Positions 1 to 10,052 are shown, numbered from the stretch's first letter. The stretch is 64,000 nt of DNA from Marinilabiliales bacterium (GCA_002869385.1 PKTB01000017.1:123743-187742); one strand, 5' to 3'. The notes: generated from the sequence alone by a model not told the origin. Numbers and translations: made by a program.

Positions 1-406
1 ATTCATATGAAGCAAACATAATCCCGGTATTCTCAATAGATTTTTCACCAAATTCAACGGTCTTTTGTGTTGATGCTACAAAAGCAACATTTTCTGCATA
101 AACTGAACGCTCTTTAATAAGTTCTGCTTCTTCTATTTTAGGTAAGGGTCTTTTAATATACTTCCACCATGGATAGTCTTCACTAAATGACCAAGGCCAT
201 TTCTGAATATATATTGTATTATTTCCTAAAGAACTTACATTCTACCTAATTGATCTCTCAAGAGAGTCAATTGTTGTCATAACAGAAATAATAGAAAAAA
301 TTCCAATGGTCACACCTAATAATTAAAGAAATGTTCTCAACTTATTATTTATTAAAGATGAGAAGGCAAATTTTATACTATCACTTATTAATCTAAGAAA
401 TACCAC
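1..406 (-). pseudogene. ABC transporter permease (FtsX/MacB type), N-terminal part, two in-frame stops
   Basis: This is the N-terminal 135 or so codons of an inner-membrane MacB/FtsX-family permease, an ABC exporter subunit with an N-terminal transmembrane helix and a large periplasmic domain; the rest lies beyond the left edge. The signature is the membrane entry region NNKLRTFL-x-LLGVTIGIFSII followed by TTIDSLERSI and SSLGNNTIYIQKWPW, typical of this family in Bacteroidota. The frame holds TAA at 323-325 (where the family usually has Ser, LRTFLSLLG) and TAG at 242-244. No ATG lies in frame upstream; GTG at 404-406 is the best available start and is uncertain. No ATPase partner is visible in the window. 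Confidence 0.75.
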
Positions 407-490
407 GTTTTTGAAATTCTTGTAACAAAGATATGTAAATTTTAATTCGCAAAAGTTAAAATAGACTTAAAGCTGCATATGTATAAAACA

Positions 491-512
491 AAAGCCCGAC
501 TAAGCGGGCTTT
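491..512 (-). terminator. Rho-independent terminator of the T9SS cargo gene
   Basis: An 8-bp perfect stem (AAAGCCCG / CGGGCTTT) with a 6-nt loop. On the minus strand it is followed by TTTTGTTTT. It lies just downstream of the gene ending at 535. Confidence 0.8.
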
Positions 513-534
513 AATAAGGTATTTATTTTTAATT

Positions 535-1890
535 TTATTCAACCATAAACTTAATTATCTGCTAATTACCATTTACTTTCACTAGATAAACTCCTGAATT
601 GCAATTCATTACATCAAGTTTTACTGCTGATGATTCTATTAAGATAACATCAACAATTCTACCTTGCATGTCGTAAATCTCAACAGTATTACCAATATTG
701 TTTCCAAGATTTAAGAATGTATAATCAGATGCTGGATTTGGATATACGCTAAATTCATCTTGTTTCTCGGGATTAATTGCAGTACTAAAGTCAAAATCAA
801 CATCATCTAACAACAAAACAGAACCAGCAACTTCACCACTAGCAAAAACCAATGCACATTCATCAGGGACATCACTATAGTTTAATGGTATTTCAAAATA
901 AGTCCATTCTGCTGCAGCTGGCAAACCATAATAATTACCACCAACAGACTCTCCTGCTAATGTCATTTCACACACAACAATTGCATTATCTGTTTCTGCT
1001 GGAGTATATTTATAGTAACCCGTTAAATATGTTGGTTGATAAGTATAAGGAACAGGCAATATAGGATCTCCTTCATCAAAAGTTATTTCTCCTAAATAAA
1101 GGTAACCCGGTATTACATCACCAAAAATATCATATCCTGTTAATTCAGCTGAATACATTCCGGAATAAGCATCTTCTGAACGTACAGTAGGTTCAATACC
1201 TAAAGAATACAGCATAGAATTAATTGTGTACCAATCATCAACTTCCAATACCTCAAAATCAGTCCAATTTTCCATATCATGATTAGGAATCGGTGTTGGT
1301 GTTGCACCCATAGTGTTATTAAAATATACACTATCAAACATCACCCATGAATCAAATTCAATATTAGTTTCTAGCATAACGTCTGATGAAATAAAACCAA
1401 CAAAAACAGAGTCACATGTACCACCAGGAACTTCGACAGTAAATTCTGTCCATGTTTCGTGCACCCCACCTACTTTTTAAACTATTTCTGAAGGAGTAGC
1501 TCCATACCATTTAATAACATATATTGTTGCTGAATCTACATCAGGCATATTACATTTGTAATATCATTTAACCTGATCAAACTCATCAGTATAAGCTATT
1601 CCTCCGCTTGGTCCATCTGTTACTGTTCCATGATAGATAAAATTAAAGATAGTGTCTTCTCCATCTAATCTAGGTTCTAATCTAATAGCATAATCTCCAG
1701 AATAAGCATCCTCTGATTGAATAATTCCAGAAAAATCCGGTGAACCCATACTATTTGATGAATTCCAATCATCTAATCCTACATACAAAAATTCGTTTGT
1801 CCAGTTCTCAAAACCAACATTTGGAAGATTTTGTGCATTCAAAACAAGTGCGGTAAGAATACCAAATAAAATAAAAGTAATCTTTTTCAT
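535..1890 (-). pseudogene. Secreted protein with T9SS type A sorting domain, three in-frame stops
   Basis: Exported protein of 451 codons. It has a signal peptide (MKKITFILFGILTALVLNAQ), two related modules of the kind 'xxFENWT...DDWYTINS...SEDAYSGxYSAxLT' (carbohydrate-binding-like jelly rolls that often sit in T9SS cargo), and a C-terminal sorting domain (FSVYPNPASDYTFLNL ... GVYLVKVNGN). Substrate is unknown. In-frame stops are TGA at 1564-1566 (codon 109), TAA at 1477-1479 (codon 138) and TAG at 562-564 (codon 443). After the last stop nine codons continue to TAA at 535-537 and restore the normal sorting-domain ending QIIKFMVE, so the reading frame is unbroken over its whole length. The repeated SEDAYSG module before and after the first two stops supports one original gene. 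Confidence 0.85.
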
Positions 1891-2008
1891 AATTTTTCGT
1901 TTTAGTAATTATATGCAATTTATTTATTTTTCTAATACGAATAACAAATTTAGCAACATTATTTTCAATTTTTAGCTAAATTTGTAACTCAATAATAATT
2001 TTGATGCA

Positions 2009-2743
2009 ATGAAAACAAAAATTAAACCAATTTTATATCTAACTTTTATCATACCATTATTAGTAAACTGTTCAAATACAAAACCAATGCAGGAAGATAA
2101 AGATTTAAAGACAGAAATTAAAGGTAAAGAATATACAGGTTTAATTGTTGCATACCCTTTTGTCAATAAAATTGGTGAAGAAATGCCACAATATCATGAA
2201 CATTATTTCCTTAGCAATATTGGAGAATATTTCATTAAGAAATCTGAAAGTCATTATCAGGCAGATTTAAAAGAAATGATTAATTGTTATGTGAGAGTTG
2301 ATGCTTCAATTAATGATGGACTTTGGGATACAAATGACCCTAATGTACAGAGCAGAGTTGGACCGTATATAACAATAGAATCAATTGAGTTAATTGACAT
2401 ACCTGTAAAAATCATTTACAATGACGGTAGTTCTAATGCATATATAATTACACCTACGAATTATAAATATGACCCTGTAATACCTGAGGAAAGTTCTTCA
2501 GGTGTTTATTCAGGTGGTGAGGCACGCGACTTTGAAATCAGTCAAGAACAATTTAACGAAATATTTATCAGAGCAGAAGGAATCTCAAAAAATAAAACAT
2601 TACAAATTGAATCCAGAATGATGGGTACAGGTTATATCAGATTGATTTTTGAAAATTCTTAGATTTCTATATATATTGCAGATTGTAAAGAATTAAAAGA
2701 ATTCGAAAACTATTTAAAGAATGTAAATCCAAACAAACAATAA
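2009..2743 (+). pseudogene. Hypothetical lipoprotein, late in-frame TAG
   Basis: Putative lipoprotein of 244 codons: signal sequence ending in a lipobox (PLLVNC, Cys at about residue 21), then a soluble domain I do not recognise. An in-frame TAG at 2660-2662 (codon 218) truncates the last 27 codons. The downstream codons (ISIYIADCKELKEFENYLK...) read as normal protein up to TAA at 2741-2743, 17 nt before the next gene, so the original end was probably there. Without the tail the protein might still fold. No catalytic motif is visible. Confidence 0.65.
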
Positions 2744-2759
2744 TAAATATTTAAACATT

Positions 2760-3194
2760 ATGAAAATTAAAATCTTAATCATAAGCTTAATAATGATTCC
2801 CGGTTTATTATTAGCACAAAACGCTAGTAAAAAAGATATCAAGGCTGTATGAACTGAGTTTGAACAAACAATTTTAAACAAAAATCTCGATGCAAGTTTA
2901 AAGTTCTTTGAGCCAGAATATAAACAAATGCAACATGACAGATTTCTAGAAGGAAATACAACACAATTTGTTCGTGAATTTCTTGCAGGTGCAACAAAAG
3001 GTAAAGCTCTTTACAGAACACCCGAAATAGCGGAAATTGAATCTATAAAACTAAAAAAAATCAAATTCACAACAGATGACGAAGCAGAAGCGACATTATT
3101 TATTAAATTGAAAGATGGCGCAAAACTTCGCTCTCAAGTATTGATAATTATTAAGTCTGATAAGGAAATTTATTTTGTTGGTGCAGTTGGGTGA
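2760..3194 (+). pseudogene. Small secreted NTF2-like protein, in-frame TGA at codon 31
   Basis: Exported protein of 144 codons, probably in one operon with the lipoprotein gene 17 nt upstream. A signal peptide (MKIKILIISLIMIPGLLLAQ) is followed by a domain with the pattern of small alpha+beta NTF2/SnoaL-like secreted proteins; the fold is inferred from length and pattern only. TGA at 2850-2852 interrupts KAV-*-TEFEQTI; a Trp (TGG) would fit. The remaining frame is clean to the TGA at 3192-3194, immediately before the heptanucleotide repeat tract. Confidence 0.6.
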
Positions 3195-3198
3195 TATT

Positions 3199-3304
3199 GA
3201 CGGGTGACCGGTGACAGATGACCGGTGACAGATGACCGGTGACAGATGACCGGTGACAGATGACCGATGACAGGTGACCGATGACAGGTGACCGATGACA
3301 GATG
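3199..3304. repeat. 7-bp tandem repeat tract A (GACAGAT / GACCGGT)
   Basis: About 15 consecutive 7-mers alternating between gacagat, gaccggt, gaccgat and gacaggt, so the apparent unit is 14 bp built from two heptamers. It begins 5 nt after the stop of the upstream gene. No coding potential of its own. Confidence 0.95.
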
Positions 3305-3354
3305 TTGGGGGAACTATGAACGATATTATCACTTTATTAAATATATACGCGAAA

Positions 3355-3676
3355 CAGCCAATAGCCAACAGCCAATAGCCAATAGCCAACAGCCAATAGC
3401 CAACAGCCAATAGCCAACAGCCAATAGCCAACAGCCAATAGCCAACAGCCAATAGCCAACAGCCAATAGCTAACAGCCAATAGCTAACAGCCAATAGCTA
3501 ACAGCCAATAGCTAACAGCCAATAGCTAACAGCCAATAGCCAACAGCCAATAGCTAACAGCCAATAGCTAACAGCCAATAGCCAACAGCCAACATCCAAC
3601 AGCCAACAGCCAATAGCTAACAGCTAACAGCCAATAGCTAACAGCTAACAGCCAACAGCCAACAGCCAACAGCCAA
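3355..3676. repeat. 7-bp tandem repeat tract B (AGCCAAY / AGCTAAC)
   Basis: Roughly 46 tandem heptamers (agccaac, agccaat, agctaac), the variants interleaved in a higher-order pattern, running up to the stop codon of the deformylase-domain gene at 3678. Long open frames across it (for example minus-strand YWLLAIGCWLLAVG-type translations) result only from the absence of stops in the repeat. Confidence 0.97.
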
Positions 3677-3677
3677 A

Positions 3678-5231
3678 TTAATCAATAACCGGCAATCCGT
3701 CGTAAGAATCTCCTTCAATAATTACATATTTATCAGGATTTTCTTCAACTTGACGATCAAAATACATAATTCAGTTTAGGTGATCTATTTCATGTTGAAA
3801 AATATGTGCAGTATATTGGTGTGTAATTCTTTCCTGAACAAAATTACCATCTTCATCATAATATTGAACATCAACCCAAATTGCACGATATGAATTCCCT
3901 TCAATTGAATAATCATTAACACAACCTGTAGGGACTGATAAGCATCCGTCTGAACGTAATGCAACAGTATCGGAATATGCTAAAATTACCGGATTAAAAT
4001 ACACTTCCCAAGGTTTTACAGCACCACCAACATCATACCTCTGAACCCAAATAACATTTCGATTGATACCAACCTGAGGTGCAGCAATTACAACACCTTC
4101 TCCTAAAACAGTATATTTCATTCGAGTTGTCAACCATGTTAAATTTTCCTCTTCCATGTCAACATTTGTTGATATAGTTCTTAAAATGATGGAATCTGGT
4201 TGCTCACAAATTGACATTAGTTCAAAATCATCTCCGGTAGCTCCGGACGTAATCAAATCGTTCTCTTCTACTGTAAATGCAAGCGCACTTGTTGCTTCTA
4301 CAATATGTAATGGGAATGACTTACCACAATCATTATATGCCCACACAAACAGGTGATAATTTGTACCTGCAGTCAAATCTATCCAATCTAATTGTGTGGC
4401 TGTTCCTAAATCAGTAGCTGAGTCGTAATCATCATCTGTATTGTACTTATATCCAATTGCACCATTAACTTCACTCCAATCCCAAATAATTCCGGTTTCT
4501 GAAACAACAGCAGGAATTCTTTCAGGTCTGTCAGGTTGAATTTCAGTTAACCCTGTATAGTCAAAAGTGTAAATAGCATCTTCTGAAGGACTTCCATTAG
4601 CAATTGCAGTTTCTACCTCTGAACAAGCAGTAGTATATGAGGTAAACTCAAGATTTTCTCCATCTGTATAAGTAAAACCACCTTCTTTGAATGATTTCTC
4701 AGACATTACTTCTTCGCTACTAAGGTGCTCCAATTTTAGTTTTGAAATAGATTTGCCTGAATGAAGTAGTTTAATTGATTGTTGTGATTTACCATCAGAG
4801 AAATTAACAATATATTGACTATCAGCACCTGCAGTAAACAAGAATTTATTTAATCCAATCTTAGTAGTAAATGACTCAGTATAAAGCTCTTTTCCAGTAA
4901 TATTACTAATATTTACTTTTAGTTCCTTATTGGGAGTATAAACTTCAACATATGTCTTATTTTCAAAAGGATTTGGATAGTTTTGATTAACAGATAGCTC
5001 TCTTCCAGGTGTTACAAAATCATCAATTCCTGAAAGCATATCAATTTCTAAGCTGGTTTCCGGATAATAAATCATTGTATCAGTTGAGTTTGTAGTATTT
5101 TGTATTAAAACACTGTCTAGAAGTAATTGTTAACCATTCTGGTTTAACTCAAAACTAATTATTATCTCTGTTTGAGAAAACAATGTCGTAAACAAAGAAA
5201 TTGTGATTAAACTCAATACTAACTTTTTCAT
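3678..5231 (-). pseudogene. Secreted peptide deformylase-domain protein with sorting-type and FnIII-like domains, two in-frame stops
   Basis: Unusual 517-codon exported protein. Order: signal peptide (MKKLVLSLITISLFTTLFSQ); a sorting-domain-like module with the NQNYPNPFENKTY motif near residue 85; a linker; a fibronectin III-like domain (WDWSEVNGAIGYKYNTDDD, residues about 255-320); and a C-terminal peptide deformylase domain. All three deformylase motifs are visible: GEGVVIAAPQVG, DGCLSVP (usual form EGCLSxP) and HEIDHLN (HExxH metal site). In-frame stops are TAA at 5130-5132 (codon 34) and TGA at 3771-3773 (codon 487), the latter exactly at the conserved Gly of HEIDHLNG, a GGA to TGA change. 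The frame continues to TAA at 3678-3680. Deformylase is normally cytosolic and acts on nascent chains, so a secreted version must do something else. Repeat tract B touches its 3' end. Confidence 0.8.
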
Positions 5232-5415
5232 AGTGATATATTTATTGTAATTAAACATAACAAATTTAGTTATTTATTTCTATTTGATAAAAATGATTAT
5301 GATTTTTACCATCAAAAATGTGAGACTTACCAAAAAATTTGTAACACTTACCACATTTTCATGCTTTTTAATAAAATAGATGTTAAATTTGCTATGAATC
5401 TTAAATCTAAATACT

Positions 5416-5847
5416 ATGGAAATTACTTATGAATCTATCAAACCTTTAATTATCGAAGAAACATGGAACGGAAATCAAGTTTATCTTCAGTTTAAAGCAA
5501 ATAATCAAGAGCAGCCATTGCAAACTTTAGGCGTTGCTATGCCAGATCAAGAAGAAATGATGAAACAAATGAAGAAAGAGATGGCTAAATCTGCAGGATC
5601 TAGCATGGCAGTTAGTGCAGGAGCAAGTGCTTTAGGTCGCCTAACAGGAATACACGGAGCAGGTAGTGCTATGAGTAGTGCTGCTTCTCAAGCAGGTGTT
5701 GGTTATCAAATGGATATGGATAAAATGATGAATATTGAACTTACTGAAGAAGTAAAGCAAAAAACTATTGTTGATGCTTTTAAAAACCTTAAAATGTATT
5801 TTGAATATAAGGATGGTGAGTGGAGTTTTGTACAGCCACAGATGTAA
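5416..5847 (+). CDS. Hypothetical protein with Gly/Ala/Ser-rich hydrophobic centre
   Basis: A 143-residue protein I do not recognise. It starts MEITYESIKPLIIEETWNG and has no signal peptide. A Met-rich charged helix (EEMMKQMKKEMAK) precedes a small-residue stretch of about 40 residues (residues about 55-95: SSMAVSAGASALG ... GSAMSSAASQAGVG), followed by MDMDKMMNIELTEEVKQKTIVDAFKNL. The small-residue stretch could insert in a membrane or pack as glycine-zipper helices; that is inference. It stands alone on the plus strand between two minus-strand genes. Confidence 0.75.
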   Translation: MEITYESIKPLIIEETWNGNQVYLQFKANNQEQPLQTLGVAMPDQEEMMKQMKKEMAKSAGSSMAVSAGASALGRLTGIHGAGSAMSSAASQAGVGYQMDMDKMMNIELTEEVKQKTIVDAFKNLKMYFEYKDGEWSFVQPQM

Positions 5848-5855
5848 AACACTTA

Positions 5856-8800
5856 CTATTGTTCTTCTAATTTCTCAATTCTTCGTTTCAGGTCCTCATT
5901 TTGTTTTAGCAATTCTTCTATTATAACTTGTTGTTCCTGAACGGAGTTAATTAACATATAAGTCATTGCACCATTATCAACACCAAGATATTCGGTTTCT
6001 GAGCCATTTTCGTCAGTGTAAGTACATTCAGTTATCATGTATGGAGCAACTTTTTGCAAGTCCTGAGCAATAACCCCAACTCCGGTTTCCTGAGGCATAC
6101 CTGCTTCACCTGTATATGTAAACCACACAGGTTCTATCATCATTAATGAGTCTAACCCAGCTTGATATTCTCTAATATCTGTTTTCAATCTACCATCAGA
6201 AGCTATTGTCCATGCAGAACTTGTTGGCTTGGCAGCACTGTTGGTTGATAGTTGTAATTGATACGCAGGTGCAGTGGTCCCAATTCCAACATTGCCACTA
6301 CTTCTAAATGTAACAAGGTCTGTAACTGTTGTTAAATCATCAGCAGAGTATGCAAACCTAAGATTTCCACCATTATTATATACTCTACAATCATAATATC
6401 CAGGATCTGATCTAAACCACTCATAACCACAAATATCATGATTTACAGATGATACGCGTACAAACTGTTCTCCAACTCCACTAACTTCAAATTTTCTCGA
6501 TGGTGTAGATGTCCCAATACCTGTATCCCCATTCTTAAGAACAACCATTGCATCACTGGGAGATACATAACCATTTCCAATCACAAAAAGTCTGTCAGCA
6601 TCATCCCAGGTAGTTGTACTATTCGGAGTATATGATGTATTTTGATATCCAACAACTTGTTCAAACGCAGAATAAGCATTTAAATTATTACCAAACGCTA
6701 TAGAACTTTCTCCACTAGCTGTTCCTCCATTTAAACCAATTGCCATTGAGTAATCTCCTATAGCATTCATCCAAGTTCCCAGTGACATAGCACCATCGCC
6801 CGAAGCAGTTGAGGAAGATCCAATAATAATTGTTCCATTAGCACTACCTGTACAGACACTACCGATTGCAACAGAGTTAGAATAAGTTAGTGTATTTTGG
6901 AAACCGATTGCAGTAGAATGATCTCCACTACAAGAATTTTGATGTCCTAATGAAATAGAGCTCAGTCCCAATGCTTCACAAAGAAATCCCATTGCAATAG
7001 AATAATCGCCATTTGCATTAGAAGAATTACCAAAAGAAACGGAATTATCACCGTATGAATCTATACTATGACCAGCAGCAAAAGAATAGTTGCCACTTAC
7101 ATTATTAAAAAAACCAAATGCTGTAGAACCCATTCCACTAACGATATTGTCAACTCCACTAGAGAAAGAGTAATCTCCAATATTTGCATTTGACCAATAA
7201 GTACTCGAACTAACATACCCAGTTCTAAAAGCAGCTTTATCAGGATACCACAACATTGTAGCACCTGAACAAACCGGAGGATCAATAGCACCTCCGCTAT
7301 GACTACCAACAAAAACTACAGCACCATTGTCACTAGCCGATTGCTCTACATGCAAGGATGTGTTTGTAGCCGGAGTACTTGTTCCGATTGAGACTTTTCC
7401 AGTATTATTGTTGTAAATATCATCTCCGGACTGCGTCCACACACTATTTAAAGTTGTACCACTCCATGATAATCCATCCCCGTCAGTAAACAAGGAACTC
7501 GAAGTAGATACACCAAGATTTCCATTTGCATCAACAGAAAGAAAACAATTTGTATAGTTTGCAAATCTAACACCTCCAGTAGTATGAAATTGAGTGCTTG
7601 GCGTAGATGTACCTATACCTGTATTGCCATTTTTTAAAATTACTAATGCATTGCTTCTTGTCGAGCTTGTAGCTCCATTACCAATAACAAACAGTCTATC
7701 TGCTGGTTCCCAATTCGTTGTACTTATTGGTGTATAAACGGTATTATGCTGTCCAAATACTTGCTCATTTCTAGAACATGAAATCAAATTGCTCCCTATA
7801 GTCATTGATCCAGAACCTAAAGTTGTATCACTATTTCCAAAAGTAAATGATTCAATTCCTATTGCTTCAGAATACATACCTATTGCATAAGTATTATCAG
7901 AAGATGCTAATGCTTCTTCTCCAATAGCATATGACCCAAACCCACTAGCTTTACATTTTGTTCCAATTGCCACAGAATGATTCCCAGTTACTGTATCTTG
8001 AAATCCAATTGCTACAGAAACTACTCCGTCACATTCCGTTTCATAACCCAACGCTATAGAATTCTCCTGTTTTGCTTTACAATCATAACCCATTGCTATT
8101 GAATAATCACCTAATGAAATAGTAGAATGTCCTAACGAAACGGAAAAATCTCCTGATGATATAGGCTCATATCCCACAGCGAGTGAATAATCTCCACTTG
8201 CAATTGTTCCATATCCAAAAGAAGATGAGCCTTCACCGCTAGCAATATTGTCATAACCACTTGAAAAAGAATAATTTCCAATATTTGCATTTGACCAAAA
8301 AGATGTAAGTCCAGTATAACCTGAACGAAAAGCTGATTTATCAGGGTACCAAAGCATATTTGACCCTAAACATGAAGGTGGATCAATCATTCCTCCAAAG
8401 TTAGTACCTGAAAACAATACAGCTCCATGATCCCAAGCAGTTTGGTTTATATGTAAGGATGTGTTTAAAGCAATAGAATTAGTTCCTATTCCTAAACTCT
8501 TTGTTGTATTATCCCAATATAAATCTGCATCAGAACTTAGGGTAGATGGAGAATCCCAAAAAGCTACTCTAGTTGCAGTGCCTGAACCATCAACAGCGTC
8601 ATCACCAATTATTAAACGCTCCCAAACAGGGCTTACATCTGTTCCTGAGTTAAAATAAAAACCAGGTGTATTATCTGTCTTGTAAATCATTAAGCCTGTT
8701 GCCGGAGAAACTATTGCATCACGTTCTGCTTCAGTCATTCTAGGAATTAATACACCCGATTCTGTTGATTGAATATCCAACATTGCCGAACCATCAGCAT

Positions 8801-8888
8801 TACTGCCATCTGTATTAATTGATACACCTTGTGAAAACAGAGAAAAGCTGCAAACTAGTGCAGCTATAAATATGCCTATTTTTTTCAT
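5856..8888 (-). CDS. YadA-head-like repeat surface protein with C-terminal S74 intramolecular chaperone
   Basis: A 1010-residue exported protein. After a signal peptide (MKKIGIFIAALVCSFSLFSQ) come head domains of about 14-residue repeats typical of trimeric YadA/Hia-type left-handed beta-rolls (SIALGYETEC, SVAIGFQDTVTG, HSVAIGTKC). The head occurs twice as two diverged copies (residues about 140-430 and 500-780), each preceded by MLWYPDK. The C-terminal 110 residues are a peptidase S74 / chaperone of endosialidase domain with the SDGRLK Ser/Lys self-cleavage dyad near residue 900, ending in a coiled coil (IIEELLKQNEDLKRRIEKLEEQ). The known family trimerises and then removes its own chaperone domain. 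I infer a trimeric, surface-exposed fibre. There is no T9SS domain and no barrel anchor. I chose the second Met (8888) because it directly precedes the Lys-rich signal peptide. Confidence 0.88.
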   Translation of the reverse strand: MKKIGIFIAALVCSFSLFSQGVSINTDGSNADGSAMLDIQSTESGVLIPRMTEAERDAIVSPATGLMIYKTDNTPGFYFNSGTDVSPVWERLIIGDDAVDGSGTATRVAFWDSPSTLSSDADLYWDNTTKSLGIGTNSIALNTSLHINQTAWDHGAVLFSGTNFGGMIDPPSCLGSNMLWYPDKSAFRSGYTGLTSFWSNANIGNYSFSSGYDNIASGEGSSSFGYGTIASGDYSLAVGYEPISSGDFSVSLGHSTISLGDYSIAMGYDCKAKQENSIALGYETECDGVVSVAIGFQDTVTGNHSVAIGTKCKASGFGSYAIGEEALASSDNTYAIGMYSEAIGIESFTFGNSDTTLGSGSMTIGSNLISCSRNEQVFGQHNTVYTPISTTNWEPADRLFVIGNGATSSTRSNALVILKNGNTGIGTSTPSTQFHTTGGVRFANYTNCFLSVDANGNLGVSTSSSLFTDGDGLSWSGTTLNSVWTQSGDDIYNNNTGKVSIGTSTPATNTSLHVEQSASDNGAVVFVGSHSGGAIDPPVCSGATMLWYPDKAAFRTGYVSSSTYWSNANIGDYSFSSGVDNIVSGMGSTAFGFFNNVSGNYSFAAGHSIDSYGDNSVSFGNSSNANGDYSIAMGFLCEALGLSSISLGHQNSCSGDHSTAIGFQNTLTYSNSVAIGSVCTGSANGTIIIGSSSTASGDGAMSLGTWMNAIGDYSMAIGLNGGTASGESSIAFGNNLNAYSAFEQVVGYQNTSYTPNSTTTWDDADRLFVIGNGYVSPSDAMVVLKNGDTGIGTSTPSRKFEVSGVGEQFVRVSSVNHDICGYEWFRSDPGYYDCRVYNNGGNLRFAYSADDLTTVTDLVTFRSSGNVGIGTTAPAYQLQLSTNSAAKPTSSAWTIASDGRLKTDIREYQAGLDSLMMIEPVWFTYTGEAGMPQETGVGVIAQDLQKVAPYMITECTYTDENGSETEYLGVDNGAMTYMLINSVQEQQVIIEELLKQNEDLKRRIEKLEEQ

Positions 8889-8922
8889 ATTCATGGTTTT
8901 ATAGATATCAAATTTACAGATT

Positions 8923-9384
8923 TTAACCTACTTTTCCTAATTTCTTCTTTCTAAAAATTCCAAATACTCCAACACCTATAATTATTACTCCAAAGCCTCC
9001 GGCCATCATTGTTTGCCACTTGTTTTCTTCTTTTGCCATCTTTATTCTGGCATCCACAGGATTATCTGGATCATACATTATATCAACCTCTTTACCTACT
9101 TTATAAGTATCAAAATTTGTAGAACCTGCAGTCGATTTAAACTCAACACTATCACCGGATTCCGTAACAAATGCAATTATAGGACAGTATTCTGGTTGGT
9201 CATAATCATCGTCTCTATTTGAGCTGTGATTATCTTTTTTAATATAAACATCTACTACAACTCCAGTAGTATATACTGATTTATCAATAAACTTATCGGT
9301 TTTAGTGTATGAATAGAATGAAAATCCTATTAAAGCTATTCCAATAATTACTGATATCCAAGGTGAATTAAATTTGCCTCTCAT
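8923..9384 (-). CDS. DUF3592 membrane protein
   Basis: A 153-residue protein with two transmembrane helices (residues about 9-27 and 126-145) flanking a beta-rich domain of the DUF3592 type. Visible signs are TTGVVVDVYIKK, CPIIAFVTESGDSVEF and the hallmark VGKEVDIMYDPDNPVDARI. Function of the family is unknown. The gene lies 15 nt after the preceding gene and 34 nt before the S74 chaperone gene, so the three are probably transcribed together. Confidence 0.85.
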   Translation of the reverse strand: MRGKFNSPWISVIIGIALIGFSFYSYTKTDKFIDKSVYTTGVVVDVYIKKDNHSSNRDDDYDQPEYCPIIAFVTESGDSVEFKSTAGSTNFDTYKVGKEVDIMYDPDNPVDARIKMAKEENKWQTMMAGGFGVIIIGVGVFGIFRKKKLGKVG

Positions 9385-9399
9385 AATTTTATATTTTTA

Positions 9400-9948
9400 T
9401 TATTCCACATTAATTTCTATATCTGATTGAGATATTACCACAACTTTATCTACTTTATGCTTTGTAATGGTTCCGTCATCTTTAATAACTGTTTCCATGT
9501 AGCCATATCTCTGCAGACCAACACTAATTGTTAAAGTATGTGTCCCGGAATCAATATAATATAGCTCATTAGCCAATCTACTAAAATCATCATCTCCTGT
9601 ATTCATAACATAGACAAGCATTTGATCCCATTCAGGTTTAGGAGTAATATATACTCTATCAACTTGCTTTCCATCTATATAAGCTACTACTATAATTTTT
9701 TCGTTTGAAGCTAATCCATAACTGGAAATCGCCTGAGGAAAATAAGCACGAGCATAAATTGTTTCGTCCGCGTCAAAAGTCTCTTTTAAAGTAAACTTAC
9801 TCTCCTCTCCTTTTGAAATGGATTGATTTGCAAAAACAAGGTTTGAAATCCCTTCTTCATTTACTTGTCTATAAGTAGCTGATTGTGCCCAAACAAAGCT
9901 ATAACAAAATGCTAAAATAATACTTAAAATAATTGCTTTCTTTTTCAT
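9400..9948 (-). CDS. Hypothetical exported protein
   Basis: A 182-residue protein with a clear signal peptide (MKKKAIILSIILAFCYSFVWA) and a beta-rich mature part (KFTLKETFDADETIYARAYFP, GTHTLTISVGLQRYG). I do not recognise the family; the pattern suggests a beta-sandwich. The start is set at MKKK (9946-9948), since the longer frame adds a non-signal leader. First gene of the apparent operon with the DUF3592 and S74 genes; 104 nt downstream of the response regulator, so it may also follow that transcript. Confidence 0.75.
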   Translation of the reverse strand: MKKKAIILSIILAFCYSFVWAQSATYRQVNEEGISNLVFANQSISKGEESKFTLKETFDADETIYARAYFPQAISSYGLASNEKIIVVAYIDGKQVDRVYITPKPEWDQMLVYVMNTGDDDFSRLANELYYIDSGTHTLTISVGLQRYGYMETVIKDDGTITKHKVDKVVVISQSDIEINVE

Positions 9949-10052
9949 AATTTCATGTTTAAGATTCATATACCACAAAATTATTCTTATAGCAGTTGTA
10001 AAATAAGAGTAAAATTACTTCATTTTCAATAGGGGATTTTACCTAATAGACA

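Noticed and set aside
562..1890. Two separate genes at 562-1464 and 1564-1890
   Set aside because: Both are in the same frame, the codons between them are protein-like apart from two stops, and only the second piece has a signal peptide while only the first has the sorting domain.
3096..3494. Open reading frame translating to repeated YWLLAIGC motifs on the minus strand
   Set aside because: It is the translation of the 7-bp repeat tracts; the frame is open only because the unit has no stop.
3199..3676. CRISPR array
   Set aside because: Head-to-tail 7-bp units without spacers.
5856..8888. Prophage tail fibre
   Set aside because: It has a signal peptide, and no phage structural, lysis or integrase genes are present in the window.
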